From: Palsa-892 sp035295845 | GTDB lineage: Bacteria; Pseudomonadota; Alphaproteobacteria; Rhizobiales; Xanthobacteraceae | Reading direction: 5' to 3' | DNA: 64,000 bases | Assembly (NCBI GenBank): GCA_035295845.1 | Contig: DATGIF010000027.1 | Coordinates: 89,397 to 153,396, forward strand | Shown here: piece after piece, positions 43,367 to 51,204 of the stretch | How the letters are laid out: the number at the start of each line of letters is the position of its first letter | Numbering within the stretch: position 1 is the stretch's first letter | The notes under the pieces: generated by a model | Told to the model about the DNA's origin: nothing | Database searches by the model: none | The model's input: the letters and a program-made list of their open reading frames with translations, nothing else | Translations under genes and position numbers: made by a program

Positions 43367-44242
43367 TCAGCGTCCCAGCCCCACCATGCGCCTGATATCG
43401 GCGGCGCTCAGCCCCGAGGCGCGCAGCTCGCGCAAGCTTGTCGCCTGCGTGGCTTTGGACAGCTTGCGGCCCTCGCTGTCCAGAATAAGCCGGTGATGAT
43501 GATAGGTCGGCTCCGGCAGGCCGAGCAGCGTTTGCAACAGCCGATGCAGGGCGGTGGCCCAGAACAGATCCTGGCCGCGCACCACGTCGGTGACGCCTTG
43601 CAGCGCGTCGTCGATCACCACGGAGAGATGATAGCTGGTCGGCAATTCCTTGCGCGCCAGCACCACGTCGCCCCAGCGCTGCGGCGTGGCAGTGACGGAT
43701 CCGCGCTGACCTTGCGGCCCGCTGCCGGTCTCGCGCCAGGTCAAGACGCCGGTCTGCGTCAGCGCGGCGTCCATGGCGAGGCGGAGCGCGAACGGCTCGC
43801 CGGCATGGCGGCGGCGCTCGCGCTCGGCCGCCGGCATTTTCCGCGCGCGGCCCGGATAGAGCGGCACGCCGTCGGGATCGCGCGGCCAGCGGCCTTGAGC
43901 GTCGCGCTCGGCGACCAACGCGGCGATCTCGCTGCGGCTCTCGAAACTCGGATAGAGCAGGCCCTGCGCTTCGAGCCTGGCGACGGCGGCCGCATAGTCG
44001 GCGAAATGCTCGCTTTGCCGCCGCACCGGCTCTTCCCAGGCAATGCCGAGCCAACCCAGGTCTTCATGGATGGCCGCCTCGAATTCCGGCCGGCAGCGTT
44101 GCGTGTCGATGTCCTCGATGCGCAATAACAGCCGCCCGCCGAGATCACGCGCCGTGTCGTAATTGAGCAGCGCCGAGTAGGCATGACCCAGATGCAGGTA
44201 GCCGTTCGGGCTGGGCGCAAAACGCAGGATACGGGTGTACAT
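43367..44242 (-). CDS. gluQ: glutamyl-Q tRNA(Asp) synthetase
   Basis: A 291-residue class I aminoacyl-tRNA synthetase-like protein lacking the anticodon-binding domain. HIGH-like motif in RFAPSPNGYLHLGHAYSALL, KMSKS-like motif in DSEGRKLSKATQATSL. GluQRS transfers glutamate to queuosine in tRNA-Asp. The expected zinc-binding cysteines are not evident in the middle region (YPSFESRSEIAALVAERDAQ), as in some family members. It is divergent from the AlkA-like gene. Confidence 0.93.
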   Translation of the reverse strand: MYTRILRFAPSPNGYLHLGHAYSALLNYDTARDLGGRLLLRIEDIDTQRCRPEFEAAIHEDLGWLGIAWEEPVRRQSEHFADYAAAVARLEAQGLLYPSFESRSEIAALVAERDAQGRWPRDPDGVPLYPGRARKMPAAERERRRHAGEPFALRLAMDAALTQTGVLTWRETGSGPQGQRGSVTATPQRWGDVVLARKELPTSYHLSVVIDDALQGVTDVVRGQDLFWATALHRLLQTLLGLPEPTYHHHRLILDSEGRKLSKATQATSLRELRASGLSAADIRRMVGLGR

Positions 44243-44265
44243 TGGCGGGAGGTTTTGCCGACGCT

Positions 44266-45051
44266 ATGACGGTCACCGGCGGCCGTCATTATCGATCAAT
44301 GCACCAGATGCTCACGCACATTCGCAGCGAGGCCGATCTCGACGCGGCGCTGGCTGCGCTTGGCGCCGCCGATCCACGCTTGCTGTCGCTTGTGGCGGCA
44401 ACAGGGCGGCCGCCGCTGCGCCGCCGCCCGGACGGCTTTGCCGGCCTCGCGGCCACCATCGTGGCGCAGCAGCTATCGACCGCAAGCGCCGGCGCAATAT
44501 GGACGCGGCTCGCTGCCGCGTTCGATCCGCTCGCCCCCGAGGCGATCGCGCGCGCGCATCCGGCGCGGCTCAAGAAGGTCGGTCTGTCGGCGCCGAAAAT
44601 CCGCACGCTCAAGGCTATCGCGCGCGCCGTCATCGCCGGTGAACTGGCGTTGGCGGGACTGACCGAATTGGCCGCCGAGGAAGCGCACGCGGCGCTCACC
44701 GCCATCCACGGCATCGGGCCGTGGACCGCCGACATTTATCTGTTGTCCTGCCTCGGCCATGCCGATGCCTGGCCGGCGGGAGATTTGGCGTTGCAGGAGG
44801 CGGCACGGCTGGCCTTCAACCTCTCGGCGCGGCCGAGCGCCAAAGAGATGGTGGCGCTCGCGGAAAGCTGGCGGCCGTGGCGCGCAGTGGCGGCACGGGT
44901 GCTCTGGACCTATTATCGCGCGCGCAAGGGGCGTGAAGGCGCCCCTGCCGCCGCCACCCTGCCGTCCGCCGCAACCGCGCGTGCCAAGGCACGCGGACAA
45001 GCCAACAAGAAAAAATCGCCCAAACGAGGTCGCAATGGCCGCTCTGCTTGA
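44266..45051 (+). CDS. DNA-3-methyladenine glycosylase II, HhH-GPD family
   Basis: About 261 residues of the AlkA-like base excision family. The helix-hairpin-helix and catalytic loop is LTAIHGIGPWTADIYLLSCL followed by GHADAWPAGDLALQEA, with the catalytic Asp in PAGD. ATIVAQQLSTASAGAIWTRL and LSAPKIRTLKAIARAVIAGE are conserved. The C-terminal tail is Lys/Arg/Ala rich. It overlaps the esterase gene by 17 bases. ATG 44266 is used; TTG 44242 and ATG 44308 are alternatives. Confidence 0.9.
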   Translation: MTVTGGRHYRSMHQMLTHIRSEADLDAALAALGAADPRLLSLVAATGRPPLRRRPDGFAGLAATIVAQQLSTASAGAIWTRLAAAFDPLAPEAIARAHPARLKKVGLSAPKIRTLKAIARAVIAGELALAGLTELAAEEAHAALTAIHGIGPWTADIYLLSCLGHADAWPAGDLALQEAARLAFNLSARPSAKEMVALAESWRPWRAVAARVLWTYYRARKGREGAPAAATLPSAATARAKARGQANKKKSPKRGRNGRSA

Positions 45052-45706
45052 CGGTCCGCGGCTGGCGCCGCAATCGGATGCCGCCCAGCAACTCATTGTC
45101 TTTCTGCACGGCTACGGCGCCGACGGCAACGATCTGATTGCGATCGGCCGCGAGTGGCAGCACTATTTGCCGCGCGCCGCGTTCGTCTCGCCGCACGCGC
45201 CGGAGCCGTGCGGCCAGGCGCCGGTCGGACGGCAATGGTTTCCGCTGACCTTCCGCGATCCCAATGAGCGCTGGCGCGGCGTCAACAAGGCGGCACCGCA
45301 GCTCGAGCAATTCATCGACGCCGAGCTTGCCCGCCACAAGCTGCCGCCCACGGCGCTGGCGCTGGTCGGCTTCAGCCAGGGCACCATGATGGCGCTCCAT
45401 GTCGGGCTGCGCCGCGCCACGGCGCCGGCGGCGATCGTCGGCTATTCGGGAATTCTGGTGACGCCGCCGCAGCAGGCTGATCTCGAAGCGTTTGCATCCT
45501 CGATCACATCGCGGCCGCCGGTGCTGCTGGTGCACGGCGACCGCGACGATCTCATTCCCGTGCAGGCGCTGTTTCAGGCCGCGCAAGGCTTGGCGGCGCT
45601 CGAGCTTTGCGTCGAATGGCATTTGTCGCCCGGCGTCGGCCACGGCATCGATGCCGAAGGTCTGCGTCACGGCGGCGAATTTTTAGCGCGGCGCTTTCGA
45701 GTCTGA
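45035..45706 (+). CDS. phospholipase/carboxylesterase, alpha/beta hydrolase
   Basis: A 223-residue alpha/beta hydrolase of the carboxylesterase/phospholipase (LYPLAL) family. Oxyanion-hole region IVFLHGYGADGNDLI, nucleophile Ser in LVGFSQGTMM, acid Asp in LLVHGDRDDLIP and His in SPGVGHGIDAEG complete the triad. No signal peptide, so it is cytoplasmic. It overlaps the glycosylase gene and is followed by a stem-loop. Confidence 0.92.
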   Translation: MAALLDGPRLAPQSDAAQQLIVFLHGYGADGNDLIAIGREWQHYLPRAAFVSPHAPEPCGQAPVGRQWFPLTFRDPNERWRGVNKAAPQLEQFIDAELARHKLPPTALALVGFSQGTMMALHVGLRRATAPAAIVGYSGILVTPPQQADLEAFASSITSRPPVLLVHGDRDDLIPVQALFQAAQGLAALELCVEWHLSPGVGHGIDAEGLRHGGEFLARRFRV

Positions 45707-45722
45707 GACAATTTTAGTCTTA

Positions 45723-45767
45723 TGCGCAGCGCTCGCACCGGGCGCTGCGCAAATCGATTTGTTTTTG
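45723..45767 (+). terminator. stem-loop with T-rich tail after the esterase gene
   Basis: A perfect 10-base stem, tgcgcagcgc / gcgctgcgca (45723-45732 and 45742-45751), with a nine-base loop, followed by aatcgatttgttttt. It lies 17 bases after the esterase stop and is a good rho-independent terminator candidate. Confidence 0.6.
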
Positions 45768-45993
45768 AACGGTCTGCGTTTAGCTCGATTAACTACCGGT
45801 AACTAATTGGCTTGAGCGAACGCGCTAGACGATTTTCTTTACCACCCGGCAATGCGCTTGGGAGCGAATTGCGATGATCGCCAAGTCTTGGTGAGGGCTA
45901 TGCTGAATTATCTGTACGGCTCGATCGCCCTCGATGTTTCGTAACCCTCCTGTGCAAATGTCGGCTCGCCCCCGCAGAGTCCGGAGTCGCTGA

Positions 45994-47349
45994 ATGTGTA
46001 AGCCGCGCGCGTTCCCCTGGCGTCGTCTGGGCGCCGGGCTTTACGGCACTCTCGCCCGCGCCGCGCGCGCCTTCATCGGCAACGAGCGCGGCGCGACGAT
46101 CGTCGTCGTCGGCCTCACGCTCCCAGCGATGGTCGGCGCCATGGGACTGGCGGCGGAAATCTCCTACTGGCACCTGCACCACCGCGCCATGCAAAATGCC
46201 GCCGATGCCGCCGCCATCGCCGCCGCGACCAATGGCGGCGCCAATTACGCGACCGAGGCCAAGGCGGTCGCCGCGCATTACGGCTTTACCGACGGCAGCG
46301 CCAATATCACCGTGGCGGCGACCAACCCGGCCACCGCGCCGGGATGCACGACGAATTGCTATGTCGTCACAGTCACCGACCAGGTCTCGCTGTTCCTGTC
46401 GCAGGTCGTCGGCTACACCGGCAGCACCAATGTCAACGGCAAGAACGTCACCACCGTCACCGCGACCGCGGTGGCGACGGTCAATCCGGCCTACTCGTAT
46501 TGCATCGTTGCGCTGGCCGGCAGCGGCAAGGCCGGCATCACCGCGCACGGCGTGCCGGACGCCAATCTCAACGGCTGCAACGTGATGTCGAATACCAGCG
46601 CCGACTGCACCGGCCACGATCTGAACGCGCATTTTGGCGATGCCAACGGCGACAGCAGCGGCTGCGGTACGACGCAGCATTCCGGCAGGCCCAAGGTAAG
46701 CGATCCGTATGCGTCGCTCGCGTCCAACATTCCGGCGAACACCTGCAACGGCACCTATCCTCAGGAGCCATCAGGCAAGAACGACCCGCCGCTGCCGGCG
46801 AGCAATCAATGGTCCGGCAGCTACGCCTCCGCCAGCACCACCGTGGTGTGCGGCGACCAGCAATTGACCGGCAACACCACGCTCAACAACACCACGCTCG
46901 TGATCGAGAACGGCCAGCTCGACACCAACGGCTTTACGCTCAACGGCACCGGATTGACCGTCGTGTTCACCGGAACGAACGGCGGCGGCTATCAGCACAT
47001 TCCGACCGGCGGCGGCACCCTCAACATTACGGCGCCGACCGACGGCGCCTGGAGCGGCGTCGCCATCTATCAGGACCCCGGCCTGAACACCAACGTCGAC
47101 GTCTCGGCCGCCGGCAACTCGCCGACCTGGGACATCAGCGGCCTGGTCTACCTGCCGCATTCCAGCGTCACGCTCAGCGGCGCAGTCAACAAATCGACCA
47201 ACGGTCAGAACTGCTTCAACCTCGTGGTCGACAACATCACCATCAACGGCACCGGCGACATCTACGCCGGCAACGACCAGCAAGCCTGTAAGAACGCCGG
47301 CATCAATACGCCAATTCAGGGCGGCAATCGCGGCACGCTGGTGAATTGA
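45994..47349 (+). CDS. TadG-like Flp pilus assembly protein (orphan)
   Basis: A 451-residue protein. The N-terminal TadE/G-like segment NERGATIVVVGLTLPAMVGA around residues 31-50 is followed by one hydrophobic stretch and a region of Ala-rich helices (MQNAADAAAIAAATNGGANY). The remainder is rich in Gly, Asn, Thr and Ser, with beta-helix-like repeats (TLNNTTLVIENGQLDTNG) and Cys pairs, suggesting an exported extended domain. No other tad genes are adjacent, so its pilus role is uncertain. The ATG at 45994 is the start of a basic leader. Confidence 0.8.
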   Translation: MCKPRAFPWRRLGAGLYGTLARAARAFIGNERGATIVVVGLTLPAMVGAMGLAAEISYWHLHHRAMQNAADAAAIAAATNGGANYATEAKAVAAHYGFTDGSANITVAATNPATAPGCTTNCYVVTVTDQVSLFLSQVVGYTGSTNVNGKNVTTVTATAVATVNPAYSYCIVALAGSGKAGITAHGVPDANLNGCNVMSNTSADCTGHDLNAHFGDANGDSSGCGTTQHSGRPKVSDPYASLASNIPANTCNGTYPQEPSGKNDPPLPASNQWSGSYASASTTVVCGDQQLTGNTTLNNTTLVIENGQLDTNGFTLNGTGLTVVFTGTNGGGYQHIPTGGGTLNITAPTDGAWSGVAIYQDPGLNTNVDVSAAGNSPTWDISGLVYLPHSSVTLSGAVNKSTNGQNCFNLVVDNITINGTGDIYAGNDQQACKNAGINTPIQGGNRGTLVN

Positions 47350-47574
47350 AAAAAACAACCGCCTTATCCGCGCAGGACGGCATTGCAGCCGATGGCCGAA
47401 CGCTTGCCGCCCCGCGCCTTCGGCTGTGGCCAGCGGGGTCGGCCTGTTCGGCATCAGCATGACGTACAGCTTCAATGCTTCGAACTGGACCGGCTGCGCG
47501 GTCGATCGATGCGGACCGGAACCAACGGCCCGCCCCCTGCGTTTGCCTGACACATGGACTTAAGGAGATCAGCC

Positions 47575-47823
47575 ATGATCAAGACCATGCTGTTGATCGG
47601 CCTGATGTCCGTGCTGGTTGCGGCCAGCACGACGGCATTTGCCGCCAGCTCGAGCGGTTCCTCAAAATTCGCGCCCGGACAGGAAGCCAAGCGTCACGCG
47701 CCCGGCCGCGTCGGCGGCCCTGGCGCCTCCGGCTACGCTCCGGGCCGGATTTACAACAAGATGGACAAGAAGTCGGTGCCAGGTCATCCCGGTGCATCCG
47801 GCTACGCGCCCGGGCATCGCTAA
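47575..47823 (+). CDS. small secreted repeat protein
   Basis: An 82-residue protein with an N-terminal signal peptide (MIKTMLLIGLMSVLVAASTT, likely cleaved at AFA-AS). The mature part is basic and contains two copies of a GxPGASGYAPG unit (GPGASGYAPGR and GHPGASGYAPGH). A strong aaggag lies before the ATG. I recognise no family. It ends just before a strong terminator hairpin. Confidence 0.7.
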   Translation: MIKTMLLIGLMSVLVAASTTAFAASSSGSSKFAPGQEAKRHAPGRVGGPGASGYAPGRIYNKMDKKSVPGHPGASGYAPGHR

Positions 47824-47849
47824 CCGAGTGTTAGTTGCGTGCGTAAAGG

Positions 47850-47880
47850 GGCCGCCGGTCGAGGCGGCCTCTCTGTTTTC
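47850..47880 (+). terminator. rho-independent terminator
   Basis: Stem ggccgcc / ggcggcc (47850-47856, 47863-47869) with loop ggtcga, followed by tctctgttttc. It lies 27 bases after the stop of the small secreted repeat protein. Confidence 0.75.
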
Positions 47881-47992
47881 AGGTCGCCCGGCTCCGGCCG
47901 CTCGATGAGATTTAAAAATAGAAACCGGCTGTGACGCGGATCCGGAGGCGGCGCTTCGCGCCCTTGACAAAACAATTCTTTCGAAACACACG

Positions 47993-48025
47993 GCCGCCGT
48001 TGCGATCGGCGGCTTTCTCTGATCG
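47993..48025 (-). repeat. 33-base dispersed repeat, copy 1
   Basis: The reverse complement matches 50201-50233 at 29 of 33 bases (both contain GAGAAAGCCG and CGATCGCAA). It includes a hairpin gccgccg / cggcggc (47993-47999, 48007-48013). Two copies in opposite orientation 2.2 kb apart mark a dispersed repeat family. Confidence 0.65.
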
Positions 48026-48207
48026 ATAAAGAGATCAAGCTGCACGATCCGCCGCTCGGAACCCGCGCACGCCGGCCGCGCGCAGCGGCTGATCCTCAAT
48101 GCGCGCTGGGGCGAATTCGTTCACGCGCGATCTTCCAGATGCCCAATTGACGACACCTTCGGTTCACGATTGGTCGCGTTCGTGTGAATGTGCCGGAACG
48201 CGTCGCG

Positions 48208-48522
48208 TCAATGCGCGGTGCGTCGCCGGGCAGCGGCGAGCTTCTCGGCCGACGCGCGCAGGGCACGCTCGTGCTCTTCCAGAATCTTCAGCGTACAGAT
48301 GAAGACGTCGAGGGTCAGTTCGTCATCGCGCGTGCACGAGCCGAACGCCTTGAGCCGGGCAATGCTTTCGCGCTGCTGGGCCACGATCAGCCGGCCCTGC
48401 GCCACGTGCCGCACCGCAGTGGCGAGGTCGGTCTCCAATTCGGCCGCGAGAGTTGTCGGCACGGGTCCATTGGCGGCCGGCCCGCCGCTTCCGTATTCTC
48501 GTGGCCAACAATCTAACAGCAT
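48208..48522 (-). CDS. small helical hypothetical protein
   Basis: A 104-residue protein with a strongly helical, charged C-terminal half (TAVRHVAQGRLIVAQQRESI, then ICTLKILEEHERALRASAEK), of a type often seen as short uncharacterised proteins in Bradyrhizobium-like genomes. ATG 48522 is preceded directly by ggaggaggg. It overlaps the zinc-ribbon gene upstream by ten bases, so the two are likely coupled. Confidence 0.65.
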   Translation of the reverse strand: MLLDCWPREYGSGGPAANGPVPTTLAAELETDLATAVRHVAQGRLIVAQQRESIARLKAFGSCTRDDELTLDVFICTLKILEEHERALRASAEKLAAARRRTAH

Positions 48523-48749
48523 CCCTCCTCCGGCAACGGCGGCGAGCGCGGCGAATAATAGGTCGCGTCCGACGGCTGCGCCCACGATGCCGGCGGCTCG
48601 TCGGCTTCGGTCACGGTCTCGCGGCAGGGTTTGCACTGATAGGTGCGCAGTTCGGGTAAGGCACCGATTTTCGGCACCGAGCCCACAAAACCCATCGGCT
48701 GGCGGCAGCGCGGGCAGAGCGGAGCGGATTGGCGATGGTCCTCGTGCAT
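48513..48749 (-). CDS. small zinc-ribbon-like hypothetical protein
   Basis: A 78-residue protein with two CxxC knuckles, APLCPRCRQPMGFVG and TYQCKPCRETVTE, about 23 residues apart, compatible with a zinc ribbon. Short proteins of this type recur in Bradyrhizobium-like genomes and are of unknown function. It overlaps the start of the helical protein gene by ten bases. Confidence 0.75.
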   Translation of the reverse strand: MHEDHRQSAPLCPRCRQPMGFVGSVPKIGALPELRTYQCKPCRETVTEADEPPASWAQPSDATYYSPRSPPLPEEGCC

Positions 48750-48889
48750 CGGCTAGCTGTCCCCCGGGGCGGGCGTCGCGACATTGATCCAGCGCAAAGT
48801 TTTAAGGCTGAAACCGGCAGCCGCCCCTGCTCCGCCGGCTTTCCCCCTCTTGCGACAGTAGCGGCGATGACCGGGTTCCGCCCCCGATC

Positions 48890-49099
48890 TTGAACATCAA
48901 AGCGCGGCTCGGCGGCGCCGAGCTGGTGCGCCGCCGGCTTGACCAGAAGATGCACCAGATCAGCGCCGCGATGCTCGACTTCCGCCTCGGCGACGTCACG
49001 GCACTGCCGATTGCCGCGCAACTGCGCCATCACGGCGTTCCGTTCGGGTTCTTCACCGGCCAGCCGAACACACGCCAGATCGAAAGCGCCTGTCCGGGC
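48890..49099 (+). pseudogene. remnant of a response-regulator receiver domain
   Basis: The frame reads RRRLDQKMHQISAAMLDFRL then LPIAAQLRHHGVPFGFFTGQ, which matches the middle of a single-domain receiver of the kind LDVNLG...ALRARGVPFVFATGY. The N-terminal acidic pair and the C-terminal KP motif are missing, and the frame then runs into the antisense side of the cupredoxin gene. It is therefore a decayed fragment, not a functional gene. Confidence 0.55.
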
Positions 49100-49120
49100 A
49101 GGGATGGGACGAGAAGCCGA

Positions 49121-49441
49121 TTACTTCCCCACCACCACCACCTTGCCGACCATGTTGGGGTGGAATTTGCAGTAATAATCCAGCGTGCCGGTCACCTTGA
49201 CGACGATGCTCGCCTTGCCCTTTACGGGGATCATCACGTCGAAGCCGCCGTTGCGGGCGGTCGCGGTGTGGGCGACGATGTCCGCGTTCGTCCACTGTAT
49301 CGTATCGCCGGCGTGCACAGTGATTTCTGCCGGCACGAAGGCGAGGTTTTCGATTTTCACCTGAATGGTTTCGGCGCGCGCCGATCCCGCCGCATGGACG
49401 AGAACGAGCGCGCCGAACATTCGGGCGGTCAAGCCACACAT
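49121..49441 (-). CDS. cupredoxin-domain (amicyanin/plastocyanin-like) periplasmic protein
   Basis: A 106-residue blue-copper-type protein with a signal peptide (cleavage near SARA-ET, residue 23). Type 1 copper ligands are His in DIVAHTATA, then Cys, His and Met in YYCKFHPNMVGKV. That spacing (C-x2-H-x2-M) is typical of amicyanin-like proteins. It lies ten bases downstream of the DUF4142 gene, so the two form one unit under the predicted ECF promoter. Confidence 0.88.
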   Translation of the reverse strand: MCGLTARMFGALVLVHAAGSARAETIQVKIENLAFVPAEITVHAGDTIQWTNADIVAHTATARNGGFDVMIPVKGKASIVVKVTGTLDYYCKFHPNMVGKVVVVGK

Positions 49442-49451
49442 ATCTGCGCTC

Positions 49452-49976
49452 TTATTTGAGCTTTGCCGCGACTTGCTCGGCGTGCTGCTCGTGACCCTGG
49501 AAGATCTTCAGGCCGGTCTGCAGCAGCTCTTTGAGCTCGGCGTTGCTCGCCGACGGGATGAGCGTCTTCTCCAGCGCGCCGTTGACGGCCTTATGGTAGG
49601 CGACCTCGTTCTCGATGTAGGCCTTGTCGAAGGCGGCGCCGCTCAGCTTGGCGAGCTCGTCGCGTTTTTCCTTGGCCTGTTTGGCCAGCGCCTTGCTGGT
49701 ATCGTTGTCCTCCGGCGTGACCTTCAGCTTCTTGACCAGCGCCAATGCCTTGTCGTTGACCGCCTTGTGGTCGCGTTGCATGTCCTGGGCGAAGGCGCGA
49801 ACCTCCTTGTTCTTGCTCTTCGCCAACGCCTGCTTGGCGGCGTCGATATCGAGCTGGCCCGCCGTGTAGGCGATGTGCGCGATCTGCGGATCGGTCGGTT
49901 TGGCGCCTTGCGCCGACGCCGTGCCGGTGGCGATTACCATGGCGGCAAGCGCGCCGGCTATCTTAATGAACTTCAT
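49452..49976 (-). CDS. DUF4142 domain periplasmic protein
   Basis: A 174-residue protein with a signal peptide (MKFIKIAGALAAMVIATGTA, cleavage after SAQ near 23) and a DUF4142 four-helix domain similar to ferritin-like folds (IAHIAYTAGQLDIDAAKQAL, VRAFAQDMQRDHKAVNDKAL, YIENEVAYHKAVNGALEKTL, HEQHAEQVAAKLK). Its function is not known; DUF4142 proteins are often co-regulated with ECF sigma factors in this order. A GGAACC...CATCYAAT promoter-like element lies upstream. Confidence 0.92.
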   Translation of the reverse strand: MKFIKIAGALAAMVIATGTASAQGAKPTDPQIAHIAYTAGQLDIDAAKQALAKSKNKEVRAFAQDMQRDHKAVNDKALALVKKLKVTPEDNDTSKALAKQAKEKRDELAKLSGAAFDKAYIENEVAYHKAVNGALEKTLIPSASNAELKELLQTGLKIFQGHEQHAEQVAAKLK

Positions 49977-50034
49977 TAGGAATCTCCCTTCGTCACCGTG
50001 ACGGCCGAGCGGCCGTGGCTTTGTCTTGACCGCT

Positions 50035-50063
50035 ATTGGATGGGGCAGCGGCGGAAAGGTTCC
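50035..50063 (-). promoter_or_regulatory. ECF-type promoter upstream of DUF4142-cupredoxin genes
   Basis: On the minus strand GGAACCTTT begins at 50063 and CATCCAAT ends at 50035, 59 bases before the DUF4142 start. The same 29-base layout occurs before the sigma factor gene (51055-51027), with GGAACCTTT identical and CATCTAAT in place of CATCCAAT at exactly the same spacing. Confidence 0.6.
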
Positions 50064-50073
50064 CGGAATTTTC

Positions 50074-50160
50074 GTGCCATGGCGGGCTGGTCCCGGCCAT
50101 TCGCGTCTTCAGAGCTTCAGCCGTAAGACGTGGATGCCGGGCATGAGGCCGGGCATGACG
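50074..50160. repeat. palindromic intergenic repeat
   Basis: Imperfect inverted repeat: left arm ccggccattcgcgtctt, right arm aagacgtggatgccgg, flanked by catggcgggctg and ggccgggcatgacg. This is close to a palindrome dispersed in Bradyrhizobium-like genomes. Confidence 0.65.
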
Positions 50161-50200
50161 AGATCAAAGGGAGCCTGGTGCCGATACGAGGTATTTTGTG

Positions 50201-50264
50201 CGATCCGAGAAAGCCGTCGATCGCAATGGCAGCAAAAAGTTTCGGCCGCCATTGCAATCGACGG
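50201..50264. repeat. 33-base dispersed repeat, copy 2, with a terminator-like hairpin
   Basis: Positions 50201-50233 match the repeat at 47993-48025 in reverse. 50214-50230 and 50248-50264 form a 17-base stem with one G-T pair, just past the 3' end of the sigma factor gene, so it may act as its terminator. Confidence 0.6.
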
Positions 50265-50283
50265 CGGAATGCGACGAGCTAAG

Positions 50284-50985
50284 TTAACCGCCGGCCGCTC
50301 CTCCCATCTCCCGCAGCCGCGCGACCACCGCGTCGGCCATGCGCTGACAGCGCGCGCCGTCGAACGGGAAGACGTCGGTGAGCAGCGGACCGACCCGGCG
50401 TTCCAGATCGCCGCGCAGCAGGGCGCGCGCGCGGTGCAGCCGGGTTTTCACGGTCTGCGGCCGCAAGCCCAACAGCTCGGCGGTTTCCTCGATGCTCATG
50501 TCCTCGACCAGCCGCGCCACCAGGACGAGGCGAAACGGCTCCGGCAGCGCGTCAATCGCGCGCTCCAGAATTTTGTTGATTTGTTGCTGCGCCATGCTGC
50601 GTTCGGGATCGGGTTGCGAGGACCACAGGGGAAACGGAATGATCTGCGCCTCGGTCACGCCGGCGGTTTCGATGTTCTCGACATTGACCGACGCGCGCCG
50701 GCGGCGCAGACGGCCATACGCTTCGTTGAGCGCAATGCGCGTGAGCCAGGTCGACAGGCTCGACTCGCCGCGAAACTCGGACAGGTGGGTAAACGCCCGC
50801 ACGTAGCTTTCCTGCACCACGTCCTCGGCGTCGTGCTCGTCGCGCACGATCGAGCGGGCGAGCCGAAACAGGCGCCGGTTGTTCTGCTGCACGATGGTGC
50901 GCAGCGCCGTCTCCTCGCCGCGCCGGGCCCGGGCCAGAAGATCGTCCTGCATCGCCAGCGCGGCCGTCATCTGCTGCTTGGCCAT
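50284..50985 (-). CDS. ECF-type RNA polymerase sigma factor
   Basis: A 233-residue sigma factor with region 2 (FRLARSIVRDEHDAEDVVQE, STWLTRIALNEAYGRLRRRR) and region 4 (LPEPFRLVLVARLVEDMSIE, LLGLRPQTVKTRLHRARALL). A C-terminal extension with a single Cys (FPFDGARCQRMADAVVARL) follows. No anti-sigma gene is adjacent, so control may rest on that tail or on a distant factor. It has its own GGAACC/CATCTAAT promoter identical in layout to the DUF4142 promoter, indicating autoregulation. Confidence 0.92.
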   Translation of the reverse strand: MAKQQMTAALAMQDDLLARARRGEETALRTIVQQNNRRLFRLARSIVRDEHDAEDVVQESYVRAFTHLSEFRGESSLSTWLTRIALNEAYGRLRRRRASVNVENIETAGVTEAQIIPFPLWSSQPDPERSMAQQQINKILERAIDALPEPFRLVLVARLVEDMSIEETAELLGLRPQTVKTRLHRARALLRGDLERRVGPLLTDVFPFDGARCQRMADAVVARLREMGGAAGG

Positions 50986-51026
50986 TCCGCCTCTTTCGGT
51001 TCGCGACTTTTGCTGTTCGGACGCGC

Positions 51027-51055
51027 ATTAGATGCCGGCAGCGCCAAAAGGTTCC
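51027..51055 (-). promoter_or_regulatory. autoregulatory ECF-type promoter of the sigma factor gene
   Basis: GGAACCTTT at 51055-51047 and CATCTAAT at 51034-51027 on the minus strand, 42 bases upstream of the sigma factor ATG. Both ends have the same spacing as in the DUF4142 promoter. Confidence 0.6.
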
Positions 51056-51204
51056 TGGAAATCCCGCTCGAGCACCGGGCCTCGCCGTGCCGGCGCCATA
51101 ATCCACCATAACCCTCGGAGCGGGCTTCACAATCCCGTCACCTCTGCCTATAAACTAACGGCCAAGGCCGCCTAGCGGCAACGAGTCGTGTGCCAGGAGC
51201 CAAC

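Larger units (their letters stand above)
47824..48207. other. intergenic stretch without a gene
   Basis: 384 bases with no supported coding region. It holds the terminator described separately and a copy of a 33-base repeat at 47993-48025; the rest, up to the convergent gene ending at 48208, shows nothing I can name. Confidence 0.7.
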
